DNA from: Planctomycetota bacterium | GTDB taxonomy: Bacteria > Planctomycetota > PUPC01 > DSUN01 | Direction: 5' to 3' | DNA: 41,882 nt | NCBI GenBank assembly: GCA_035384565.1 | Contig: DAOOIT010000052.1 | Coordinates: 1 to 41,882 of the forward strand | Shown: in pieces, positions 1-7,977 of the stretch | Position numbering within the stretch: position 1 is the first letter of the stretch | How the letters are laid out: each line of letters starts with the position of its first letter | The notes under the pieces: generated by a model | What the model was told of the DNA's origin: nothing | Database searches by the model: none | The model's input: only the letters and a program-made list of their open reading frames with translations | Program-made: the position numbers and the translations under genes

Positions 1-1074
1 TGGGTGTTCTTGAAGATGCACACCGACGCGGGGCTGGTGGGCTGGGGCGAGCCGATCGTCGAGGGCTGGTCGCGCACGGTGGCGGCCTGCGTGGCCGAGA
101 TGGGCCGCTACCTCATCGGCCAGGACCCGCGCCGCATCGAGCACCACTGGCAGGCGCTCTACCGCGGCGGCTTCTATCGCGGCGGCCCCGTGCTCGTGAG
201 CGCGCTCAGCGGCATCGAGCAGGCGATGTGGGACATCACGGGAAAGTCCCTCAGCGTGCCTGTCTACCAACTCCTCGGGGGCGCCGTTCGCGACAGGATT
301 CGCGTTTACGCCCATGTTGGCGGCGAGAGCGCCGACGCCTATGCCGCGTCGGGCAAGAAGGCCCTCGAGCGCGGGTTCACGGCGGTGAAGACCTGCCCCT
401 TCGGCGCCGCGCGCTTCGTCGAAGGCCCCGCCTTCGTCGAGGGGGTCGTGGCCCGCGTGGCCGCACTGCGCGAGGCGGTGGGGAAGGGGGTGGACATCGG
501 CCTCGACTTCCACGGCCGCGTCGGCCCCGCGATGGCAATCCAGCTCGCCAAGGCTCTGGAGCCGTTCTCGCCGATGTTCATCGAGGAGCCGTGCCTGCCG
601 GAGAACGTGGACGCGATGGCGCGCGTGGCGCGGTCCACGAGCGTGCCGATCGCGACGGGCGAGCGCCTGTTCACGAAATGGGGCTTCCGCGAGGTGCTCG
701 AGAAGCAGGCCGCGGCCATCCTCCAGCCCGACCTCTCGCACGCGGGCGGCATCCTGGAGGTGCGTAAGATCGCCGCGATGGCCGAGGCCCACTACGCCGC
801 GATCGCTCCGCACTGCCCCCTCGGCCCCATCTCCCTTGCCGCGGGCCTCCAGGTGGACGCCTGCACGCCGAACTTCCTGTGCCAGGAGCAGGTGTGCCTG
901 GGCGAAGGCTACCTCCAGCAGCCCTTCGTGGTGAAGGACGGCTACGTGGACGTGCCCACCGGCCCCGGCCTGGGCATCGAGGTGGACGAGGCGGCGGTAG
1001 CCGAGAAGCTCTACGACGGCTCGTGGGAGACGCCCCGCCTGTGGCACGAGGACGGCTCGGTGGCGGATTGGTAA
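1..1074 (+). CDS. dgoD: D-galactonate dehydratase, enolase superfamily (5' end cut off by the window)
   Basis: This enzyme dehydrates D-galactonate to 2-keto-3-deoxygalactonate in the De Ley-Doudoroff pathway, in the cytosol. The frame is open from base 1, so the true start lies upstream. About 14 residues seem missing relative to E. coli DgoD, judging from the offset of the catalytic residues. Counting from base 1, the Mg ligands D169, E195 and E221 are present, as are the catalytic histidines H171 (in DFHGR) and H271 (in APHCPLG). Their spacing equals that of E. coli D183/E209/E235 and H185/H285, from memory of that family. The motifs QPDLSHAGGI and PHCPLGPI are typical of DgoD. A related acid-sugar dehydratase remains possible, since the superfamily is promiscuous. 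It converges on the symporter gene with a 6 bp gap, so the two are not co-transcribed. Confidence 0.88.
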   Translation, partial: WVFLKMHTDAGLVGWGEPIVEGWSRTVAACVAEMGRYLIGQDPRRIEHHWQALYRGGFYRGGPVLVSALSGIEQAMWDITGKSLSVPVYQLLGGAVRDRIRVYAHVGGESADAYAASGKKALERGFTAVKTCPFGAARFVEGPAFVEGVVARVAALREAVGKGVDIGLDFHGRVGPAMAIQLAKALEPFSPMFIEEPCLPENVDAMARVARSTSVPIATGERLFTKWGFREVLEKQAAAILQPDLSHAGGILEVRKIAAMAEAHYAAIAPHCPLGPISLAAGLQVDACTPNFLCQEQVCLGEGYLQQPFVVKDGYVDVPTGPGLGIEVDEAAVAEKLYDGSWETPRLWHEDGSVADW

Positions 1075-1080
1075 GGGGGC

Positions 1081-2466
1081 TCAGCGTGCGGTGGCGTTCC
1101 TGGCCTCTTCCTCCTCGATGTGGCCGGACCAGAGGTAGCGCTCGGTCTCGGCGACGATGACCTTGTGGAGGAGCAGCAGCGCGACGAGGTTGGGGATGGC
1201 CATCAGCGCGTTCGCCACGTCGGCGAAGTTCCACACGACCGGCACGCTCACGACGGCCCCCACCAGCACGGCTACCACCCAGGCCAGGCGGTAGGGCCAG
1301 ATAACGGCCCTGCCCAGCAGATACTCCGCCGCCCGCTCTCCGTAGTACTCCCAGCCGATGATGGTGGTGAACACGAAGGTCAGCAGGCCCACCGTCAGCA
1401 CGACGGGGCCGATGCTGTGCACCGAGTCGAATGCCTCGCGCGTGAGCTGCACGCCGGCCTCGCCGGCCGCCGTCGGGTGGTTCCACACGCCCGTGTTCAC
1501 CAGCACGAGGCCCGTGAGCGCGCACACGACCACGGTGTCCCAGAAGGTGCCCGTGGACGACACGAGGGCCTGCCGCACGGGGTTGCGGGTCTGCGCGGCG
1601 GCGGCGACGATGGGCGCCGAGCCGAGGCCCGACTCGTTCGAGAACAGCCCGCGCGCCACGCCCCAGCGGACCGCGGCGCTCACGCTCGCCCCCGCGAAGC
1701 CGCCGGCCGCGGCCTGGCCGGTGAAGGCCGAACGCACGATCAGCCACAGCGTGTCCGGCAGGGTTGAGAGGTTGGTGCACAGGATGACGAGGCAGCCGGC
1801 CACGTAGAAGACCGCCATGAACGGCACGATGCCCTCGCACACCCGCGCGATCCAGCGGATGCCGCCCAGGATCACCAGGCCCACCAGCGCCGTGAGCGCG
1901 GCGCCCGTCGCCCACGGGGAGAGGCCGAAGGTCCGGCCCGTGAGCTTGGCGATGGCGTTCGACTGCACCAGGTTGCCGATGCCGAAGGCGGCGAGGGCCG
2001 TGAAAATGGCGAAGAGCACCCCGAGCCACTTCATCCCCAGGCCGCGTTCGAGGGCGTACATCGGCCCGCCCAGCATCGTGCCGCTGGCCGTCTTCACGCG
2101 GTACTTCACGCCCAGCAGCGCCTCGGCGTACTTCGTGGCGATGCCGAACACGCCCGTGAGCCAGCACCAGAGCACGGCGCCCGGCCCGCCCAGCGACACG
2201 GCTGTGGCCACGCCCACGATGTTGCCCGTGCCGATCGTCGCCGCCAGCGCCGTCGTGAGCGCGCCGAACTGGCTCACGTCGCCCTCGCTCTGGCCGTCCC
2301 GGCGGAACGACAGCTTGATCGCGAGCCCCGTGTAGCGCTGGATGAACCTCAGCCGGATCGTGAAGAACACGTGCGTGCCCAGCAGCAGCGCCACCATGGG
2401 CCAGCCCCACAGGTAGCCGCTCACGAGCTCGAGGAAGCCGTTGACCCGTGCGACGAGTTCATCCAT
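1081..2466 (-). CDS. Sodium:alanine/glycine symporter (AGCS family)
   Basis: This integral membrane protein should import alanine or glycine with sodium. The 461-residue product has the length and many hydrophobic helices of AGCS carriers. Family-type motifs are visible, including GTGNIVGVATA near the N-terminus and PGAVLWCWLTG followed by GIATKYAE. I chose the ATG at 2466 because an AGGA sits 8 nt upstream. The open frame continues to 2544, but that extension is basic, non-hydrophobic and lacks a good ribosome site; an ATG at 2475 is also possible. The gene is divergent from the secreted HExxH protein gene and convergent with dgoD. The exact substrate cannot be read from sequence. Confidence 0.9.
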   Translation of the reverse strand: MDELVARVNGFLELVSGYLWGWPMVALLLGTHVFFTIRLRFIQRYTGLAIKLSFRRDGQSEGDVSQFGALTTALAATIGTGNIVGVATAVSLGGPGAVLWCWLTGVFGIATKYAEALLGVKYRVKTASGTMLGGPMYALERGLGMKWLGVLFAIFTALAAFGIGNLVQSNAIAKLTGRTFGLSPWATGAALTALVGLVILGGIRWIARVCEGIVPFMAVFYVAGCLVILCTNLSTLPDTLWLIVRSAFTGQAAAGGFAGASVSAAVRWGVARGLFSNESGLGSAPIVAAAAQTRNPVRQALVSSTGTFWDTVVVCALTGLVLVNTGVWNHPTAAGEAGVQLTREAFDSVHSIGPVVLTVGLLTFVFTTIIGWEYYGERAAEYLLGRAVIWPYRLAWVVAVLVGAVVSVPVVWNFADVANALMAIPNLVALLLLHKVIVAETERYLWSGHIEEEEARNATAR

Positions 2467-2570
2467 GCCACACATCCTGTAGCCATAGGGGTGTCCGACG
2501 GCACCAACCGCTGGTATTGTGGCATGACGCCGCCTTGACTTCAAGGCCGACTTGCGCTGCCCCGGCCCTC

Positions 2571-2673
2571 ACACGGGCATGCACGGACATACACGGACAT
2601 ACACGGACATACACGGACCGTCAGAGCGCTCCTCAGCGCCCGCCGGTCCGTGTCTGTTCGTGTTGGTCCGTGT
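2571..2673. repeat. Five 10-bp tandem repeats forming one arm of an imperfect inverted repeat
   Basis: Bases 2571-2620 are five consecutive 10-mers of the form acacggacat, with small changes in the first two and the last. The last unit (2611-2620) is perfectly complementary to 2644-2653. The next two units outward match 2654-2663 and 2664-2673 at 8 of 10 positions each. The whole could form a stem of about 30 bp around a 23-nt loop. It lies between two divergent genes and upstream of the promoter at 2687. Function is unknown. Confidence 0.75.
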
Positions 2674-2686
2674 GGTCTTGCGCCAG

Positions 2687-2715
2687 TTGCCCCGGCGGGT
2701 CCGCTCTGATACCAT
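2687..2715 (+). promoter_or_regulatory. Probable sigma-70 promoter for the 2736-9243 gene run
   Basis: TTGCCC (2687-2692), a 17-nt spacer, then TACCAT (2710-2715). The -10 is preceded by TG in the extended -10 position. Transcription would begin near 2722, just before the AAGGAGA ribosome site of the 2736 gene, giving a very short leader. Confidence 0.5.
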
Positions 2716-2735
2716 AGGCCTGGAAGGAGAACCCC

Positions 2736-5375
2736 ATGCGCACGTTCGTGCTCTTCGTCGTTGCGTCGTCTCTCCTGACCTCGGTCGCGCGAGGGCAGGC
2801 CTCGCGGGAGTTCGACTGGATTCCCAGCGGCCGCATTGCCGTGGGCGACGAGCGCTCGGAGGCCGCGGCGCGCTACTGGTCCGACGCCACCGCGGCCACG
2901 CGCATCGAGCTCCCCTACGCCAGCGGCCGAAAGGTCGCCGCCACGGCGCGCGAGGTGAAGCTCGAGCGCTTCCGCGTCCGCATCGCCACCTACCGCGGCG
3001 GGCCGGCCCCCGGCGCCCTCGTCATCCGGCGCCGATGGGACGCCCGCCAGCCGGCCGCCACGCTCTCGCTGAAGATTGACGACAAGGAGCTCGCCCCCTG
3101 GCCCATCCCCCAGTTCAAGGGCGACCGCCGATGGGTGGACGTGTGCTACGCCGTTCCAGTCAACGTCCTCAGGACGCCCGACGGCAAGGCGATGAAGCAC
3201 GAGGTCGCAGTCAGCGTGTCAAGCGAAGCGCCGCTGCTCTCCTCCGAGTACACCTTCTTCATCACGCGGGACTGGGAGGTGCTCGGCGACGAGCGCCTGG
3301 GCGCCGTTGCCCGCAAGGAGGGAGCTGACTCCAAGGACGCCTATCTCACTGGCATCGCGGCGCTGGGCGAGGGCGACTACGAGGCGGCGGGGGCCGCGTT
3401 CCAGAAGGGCGCGGCCGAGCCGAAGACGGACCTCGCCCGTCTCGCTCGCCGCATGCTCCGCCTGACGGCGTTCCGCAAGGCCGCCGATGCCCTGGCTGTA
3501 GGCGGGGCGTCCCGGCCCCGCGACGAGAGCTTCAAGGCCCACTACGCGCTCGGCCTCTACGCGGGCGCCAACGGCTTCTGGGAGGAGGCGCTCGACGAGT
3601 TCCAGAAGGCCGTCGCCTGCCGCCCCGCCGACCCCGATGCCACCTATCGCCTCGCTGAGGCGATGGAGTACAACCGCCTGCCGGTGGAGACCTACGCCCC
3701 CCTCTTCGAGCGCGCGGGCGCCCTCTACAACCGCCCCGACACCCAGGTGGCCGACGTGCTGGTGGCCATCAACACGCGGGCCGTGAAGGACATCTGCGGC
3801 GAGCTCTCCCTCGGCAGCCTCGAGGCCCTCTTCCGCGACTGGCGCATCGTCGAGCAGATGACCTACGGCGCCTCCCGCGGCGCCTGGAAGATGCGCACCA
3901 CCTACCGCTTCTGGGGGCCGGGCTCCGCCGACTGGGTGATGCAGTCGGGGTGGCTCTTCCTGCCGCCAGACTCCGAAATCCCTGTCCGCGGCATGTATGA
4001 CTACTCCATCGGCGTCGCAGAGTACGGCAGCAGCCACGCGGGCGGAGTTGACTGCGGGGTCGCCGGCTCCGGCGGCGCGCAGATCGGCCCCACCCGCGGC
4101 TGGGAGGTCTTCCTCCACGAGTGGAACCACGAGTTCGACTGGGTGTGCATCTTCGGCGAGCAGGTGCCCGGCTTCCCCGTCACCCACGACTCCGACGGCT
4201 GCGGCAAGCAGCCGATCGTGAACATGGGCTGCGGCCACCGCTCGGCCATGCACTACTACATCAACCCCGCCGAATACCGCCGCCACGAGGCCGCCGCGCC
4301 CGAGCTCGCCGGCAACCACATCAAGACCTGGGGCCTCGCCGAACTCACCGCGCCGCCTGAGCCGCCCGCCAAGGACGCACGCCTGCTCAACAAGCTGGCC
4401 AGTTCCAAAGAGGCCGCGATGATTGCCGGGCCGGCCGGCGCCGCCTGGACGCCCCTCGAGAGCAAGGCCGACTTCGTGGACCTCCTGGCCGCCTTCCCCA
4501 AGGCGCCCGACAAGTGCATCGCCTACGCTCAGACCTTCATCTTCTCGCCGAAGAAGCAGGAAACGCGCCTCTGGCTCGGCTGCAACGACACCGCCGCCCT
4601 CTGGCTCAACGGCCGCAAGATTCACGCAGGCCGCTACTACGCCTGCGCCAAGTGGGAGGACGCCAACCGCACCGACATGGTCTGCAACACCGCCAAGCTC
4701 GAGGCCGGCTGGAACCGCCTCCTCGTCAAGAGCGAGCGCGGCGGGGGCGGCTGGGGCTTCTCCGTGGGCATCACAACCTTCGACAACCGACCCGTCGAGG
4801 GCCTGAAGTACGACAACAAGCCGCCCTCCCAACTCGTGCCCCTCTACCAGCCGCCCAAGGCCGGCCCCCACTACAAGTGGGCGGAGGTGAAGGACGACTA
4901 CATCGAGCTGCTCCCCACCCTCACCGAGGCCGACCTGCGGAAGATCACCGGCCTCGCCGACCTGACCGCCAAGGGCGACCTCTTCTTCCTGGACGTCGGC
5001 GCGGCCCCCGCCGGAGCAAGGGCCATCGCCAAGCCCGACCCCGCCGACCGCGAGCTCAATAACTTCCTCAACTGGGACGCCGAGGCCGTCGCCGCCGTCC
5101 GCTTCCAGCGCGACGGCAAGCCCCGCGACCTCCTCCTCATCCGCCCCGAGTACTACGACGAGTACCTGGAACTCCTCACGGAGGCCGACGCCGGCCTGCC
5201 CGGCTCCGGCCCGAAGGACCGCATCCTCGGCACGATGGCGATCGAGAACCCCGCCTACGCCTCCACCCCCAACCGCGCGGGGCGGCGCTACGTCCTCGTC
5301 GTCGAAACCTGCCTCGGCGACTACCCCCTCGACGAACAGGGCCTGCTCGCCGTGGGCGCCCCGCCCAGGAGATGA
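2736..5375 (+). CDS. Secreted protein with TPR-like helices, an HExxH motif and a C-terminal beta-sandwich-like module
   Basis: The product has 879 residues and begins with a clear signal peptide (MRTFVLFVVASSLLTSVARG), so it is exported. Residues of about 200-330 look like TPR helices (repeated A/Y/G patterns, as in ALGLYAGANGFWEEALDEFQKAVACRP). HEWNH at 461-465 fits the HExxH zinc site of metallopeptidases, followed by a Cys/His-rich stretch (CGKQPIVNMGCGH, HYYINPAEYRRHE). Residues of about 595-690 form a module with WLGCNDTAALWLNG and LEAGWNRLLVKSE, which resembles the end of the 2242-residue protein at 35103. The start has a strong AAGGAGA site. The gene heads a tight four-gene run. Peptidase activity is an inference from one motif; I do not recognise the family. 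Confidence 0.8.
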   Translation: MRTFVLFVVASSLLTSVARGQASREFDWIPSGRIAVGDERSEAAARYWSDATAATRIELPYASGRKVAATAREVKLERFRVRIATYRGGPAPGALVIRRRWDARQPAATLSLKIDDKELAPWPIPQFKGDRRWVDVCYAVPVNVLRTPDGKAMKHEVAVSVSSEAPLLSSEYTFFITRDWEVLGDERLGAVARKEGADSKDAYLTGIAALGEGDYEAAGAAFQKGAAEPKTDLARLARRMLRLTAFRKAADALAVGGASRPRDESFKAHYALGLYAGANGFWEEALDEFQKAVACRPADPDATYRLAEAMEYNRLPVETYAPLFERAGALYNRPDTQVADVLVAINTRAVKDICGELSLGSLEALFRDWRIVEQMTYGASRGAWKMRTTYRFWGPGSADWVMQSGWLFLPPDSEIPVRGMYDYSIGVAEYGSSHAGGVDCGVAGSGGAQIGPTRGWEVFLHEWNHEFDWVCIFGEQVPGFPVTHDSDGCGKQPIVNMGCGHRSAMHYYINPAEYRRHEAAAPELAGNHIKTWGLAELTAPPEPPAKDARLLNKLASSKEAAMIAGPAGAAWTPLESKADFVDLLAAFPKAPDKCIAYAQTFIFSPKKQETRLWLGCNDTAALWLNGRKIHAGRYYACAKWEDANRTDMVCNTAKLEAGWNRLLVKSERGGGGWGFSVGITTFDNRPVEGLKYDNKPPSQLVPLYQPPKAGPHYKWAEVKDDYIELLPTLTEADLRKITGLADLTAKGDLFFLDVGAAPAGARAIAKPDPADRELNNFLNWDAEAVAAVRFQRDGKPRDLLLIRPEYYDEYLELLTEADAGLPGSGPKDRILGTMAIENPAYASTPNRAGRRYVLVVETCLGDYPLDEQGLLAVGAPPRR

Positions 5376-5378
5376 ACC

Positions 5379-6428
5379 GTGGCCTACCGTCTGAACGACT
5401 TCGTCGAGTGCGGCGAACTGATCAACACCCGGCGCTTCTCGACCCACGGCTGGCTGAAGCTGCGCGGGGTCGAGACGCCTCTGTCGCTCCAGCTCACGGG
5501 CAACTGCGGCCCCGACCTGGCCGGCTGGCACATCCGCTTCGAGAGCCGCGGCCCGCGCGCCGAGGCCGGCGGCGAGCCCGACCCCGATGAGCTGGCCCGC
5601 CTCCTCGCCCTCGAGCCCCCCAGGCTCGCCGCACAGCAGATCGGCCCCACGGGCGACATGACCGCCGCCCGCAAGGTCAAGATCGCCGACTGCTCGGCCC
5701 ACGAACTGTGCCACCGGTGCAAGGGCGGCGAGCCGCCCCCCTTCCGTTGGGTCCGCTGCCTCTATCTGGAGTGGTACAGCCAGAACGGCCGCGTGGTCGT
5801 CGAACTGGTGGACCCGATCCTGGAGTACGTGGACTTCGCGACGATCCCCGGCGTCTCCGCCGACGACCGGCCCCCGGAGCCCCCCGCCGAGTTGCTGGGG
5901 GAGGGGAGCGCATCCCATGCCTCGCCTGAGCCAGGCCCTTACGCCCACTCCTGCGGCGAGGCATGCAGGGGCGGGGACTCCGACGCCGAGCCCGACGATC
6001 CCTATGGCCTGTTCTCCCAAGGCGACGGCCAGGCCGAGGACGAGTTCCTCCGACAGATGGAGCTGATGGACGACGCCATCGAGAACAGCCCCGGCGAGCC
6101 GGTCGGTTCCCTGCTCGACGCCCTCGGCCCGCTGCCCGAGCCGGACGAACTGAGCGAGCGGCAGGCCGAGGTCCAGCTCAAGGCCGTGCTCGGGCAACTC
6201 GCCCTCTTCGGTGTGGCGTTGGACGTCTGCGAGCACTTCACGGCGCGCGACGCCTATCGCCTGCTCAAGGAGCACATTCTCCCCGAAGGGCGCATCCTCC
6301 CCGAACTGCGCGGCTCCCACTGGGTCGAGCACTTCACGACCCACGAGCACTGCGCGGAGTGCGCGGCCCAGGCCGAGCCGCCGTCGCCCGACGAGCCGCG
6401 CAGCGGACCGGAGCAGGAGGCCCCGTGA
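5379..6428 (+). CDS. Protein of unknown function with Cys/His clusters
   Basis: I do not recognise this 349-residue protein. It has no signal peptide or membrane segment. Starting at GTG 5379 gives an AGGAG site 8 nt upstream and a 3-nt gap after the previous stop. The first 180 residues look folded and contain DCSAHELCHRC (a CxxxxxxCxxC spacing). Then comes an acidic, proline-rich linker of about 100 residues. The last 100 residues are helical and end with HEHCAEC. The Cys and His groupings could bind zinc, but this is a guess. Its stop overlaps the start of the radical SAM gene by 4 nt (GTGA), which implies translational coupling and a shared role. Confidence 0.8.
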   Translation: MAYRLNDFVECGELINTRRFSTHGWLKLRGVETPLSLQLTGNCGPDLAGWHIRFESRGPRAEAGGEPDPDELARLLALEPPRLAAQQIGPTGDMTAARKVKIADCSAHELCHRCKGGEPPPFRWVRCLYLEWYSQNGRVVVELVDPILEYVDFATIPGVSADDRPPEPPAELLGEGSASHASPEPGPYAHSCGEACRGGDSDAEPDDPYGLFSQGDGQAEDEFLRQMELMDDAIENSPGEPVGSLLDALGPLPEPDELSERQAEVQLKAVLGQLALFGVALDVCEHFTARDAYRLLKEHILPEGRILPELRGSHWVEHFTTHEHCAECAAQAEPPSPDEPRSGPEQEAP

Positions 6429-7948
6429 CGCCCGCCCCCGCCGGCTCCAGGCACCTGGTTCTCGCCTGCATCGAGGATGGCGTGCGGGCGCTCACCATCC
6501 GCATGCGCGGCGCCTACGCCGAGTCGCTGGGCGTGCGCACCACGCTGCTGGTGCTGGTGAAGCCGCTGGCCACCGCGGGCAGGCCGCTCATCTTCCGCCG
6601 CTCCGAGACGCGCCAGATCGCGCGCTTCCTGCGGCGCGAGGGCGTGACCCACTTCGGCATGTACCTGATGACGGCCACCCTCAAGCCCTACCGCCTGCTG
6701 GTGCAGAGCCTCCGTGAGGCGGGTTTCAAGGGCATCATCCTCGCGGGTGGCGTTCACGCTACGCTCTGCCCCGAGGAGGCGCTGGTCCAGGGCGCCGACT
6801 TCGCCGTGCAGGGGCCGGGCGAACTCCCCCTCAAGATGCTTTTCGAGGGCGCCGAGCCCGCCGCCATCCCCGGCCTCGTCTGGCGGCGCAACGGCACCGT
6901 CGTGGCCAACCCCCAGGATGCGGCGCAACGGGTGGACCTCGACTCGCTTCCCTATCCGATCTTCCGCTTCGGCCACGACAGGGTGCTGCTCAGGGGCCGC
7001 CTGCGGCCCTACACGTGGCGCGTCCACCGCCGGTTCGCCGACTGGCATGGCCAGTACTACGACCTCATCACCTCGCGCGGCTGCCCCTACAAGTGCGCCT
7101 ACTGCTGCCGCGTGGACACCGGGGCGATCCGCCGCGCGAGCGTGGACCGCGTGATCGGTGAACTGAAACACCTGCGCGCCCAGCACCCCGAGATCGCCGG
7201 CATCAACGTCCAGGACGACGCCTTCTTCTACGGCCCCGAGGATTGGGTCAAGGACTTCTGCCGCCGCATGAAGGCGGAGGTCGGGCTGCCCTTCATCGTC
7301 CGCATGATCCCCAAGTTCGTCACCCCCGAGCGCCTCGAGCTGCTGAAGAGCGGCGGGCTCGAGTACGTGACCATGGGCCTCGAGGGCTCCTCCCGCATCA
7401 ACCGCACGCTCTACAAGAGACCCGAGGACAAGGCGTCGTTTCTCAAGGCGGCCCGCGCCGTGCTCGACGCCGGCCTGCACCTCTCCGTGGATGTGATCAT
7501 AGACAACCCGTACGAAAGGGAGGAGGACCTGCGCGAAGTGGCCCAGACCCTCAACGCGCTGCCGCGGCCCAACTGGGGCGTCGTCGCCCTTTCGCTCACG
7601 CCGTTCCCGCGCACGCCCCTCTACGAGCGGGCCGCGCACGACGGAATGCTCGGCCGCTTTGCGACCGACGCCTACGATGCCATGCTCATGCCCACGAAGG
7701 AAGGCGGCTACACCACGCCGCGCTTCTGGCGCGTGCTGATCACCGAGCTGCTGCCCGCCATCGGGCCCGACGTGGCAGCCCCGCTCATCGCCGCCGGCCC
7801 GGGCGACCCTCGGGCCGCGGCCAACGTCGAGCGCCTGGCCCGCTGGACCGCGCGCCTCCGCCGAATCAATGCCTTCATCCGCGACTACATGCCGTTCCTC
7901 TACCGCCGCCTGCTCCGCCGCCAGCAACAGCTCGGCCGGAGCCGCTGA
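6425..7948 (+). CDS. B12-binding-domain-type radical SAM protein
   Basis: The 507-residue product has an N-terminal alpha/beta domain (about 10-190) resembling cobalamin-binding domains of class B radical SAM enzymes, with the typical LAGGVHATLCPEEAL stretch. The radical SAM core follows, with C220, C224 and C227 in CPYKCAYC to bind the 4Fe-4S cluster. Such enzymes cleave S-adenosylmethionine to start radical methylations or rearrangements; the substrate here is unknown. The usual DxHxxG cobalamin-ligand motif is not obvious, so cobalamin may bind base-off or not at all. GTG 6425 is chosen because AGGAGG precedes it and it overlaps the upstream stop. The frame is open further upstream, but that portion is an out-of-frame reading of the previous gene. 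Confidence 0.88.
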   Translation: MTPAPAGSRHLVLACIEDGVRALTIRMRGAYAESLGVRTTLLVLVKPLATAGRPLIFRRSETRQIARFLRREGVTHFGMYLMTATLKPYRLLVQSLREAGFKGIILAGGVHATLCPEEALVQGADFAVQGPGELPLKMLFEGAEPAAIPGLVWRRNGTVVANPQDAAQRVDLDSLPYPIFRFGHDRVLLRGRLRPYTWRVHRRFADWHGQYYDLITSRGCPYKCAYCCRVDTGAIRRASVDRVIGELKHLRAQHPEIAGINVQDDAFFYGPEDWVKDFCRRMKAEVGLPFIVRMIPKFVTPERLELLKSGGLEYVTMGLEGSSRINRTLYKRPEDKASFLKAARAVLDAGLHLSVDVIIDNPYEREEDLREVAQTLNALPRPNWGVVALSLTPFPRTPLYERAAHDGMLGRFATDAYDAMLMPTKEGGYTTPRFWRVLITELLPAIGPDVAAPLIAAGPGDPRAAANVERLARWTARLRRINAFIRDYMPFLYRRLLRRQQQLGRSR

Positions 7949-7977
7949 AAGGCAGGGGAAGGTGCAGGGAGAGGCAC

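Noticed and set aside
3219..6350. Minus-strand open frame of 1043 codons
   Set aside because: It is a shadow of the two plus-strand genes. Its product is a low-complexity Gly/Val/Leu/Glu mix, and the true genes have ribosome sites and recognisable motifs.
5963..6424. Upstream extension of the radical SAM frame
   Set aside because: It reads out of frame through the end of the previous gene and gives an Arg/Gly/Pro-rich product; GTG 6425 has the ribosome site and the coupling overlap.
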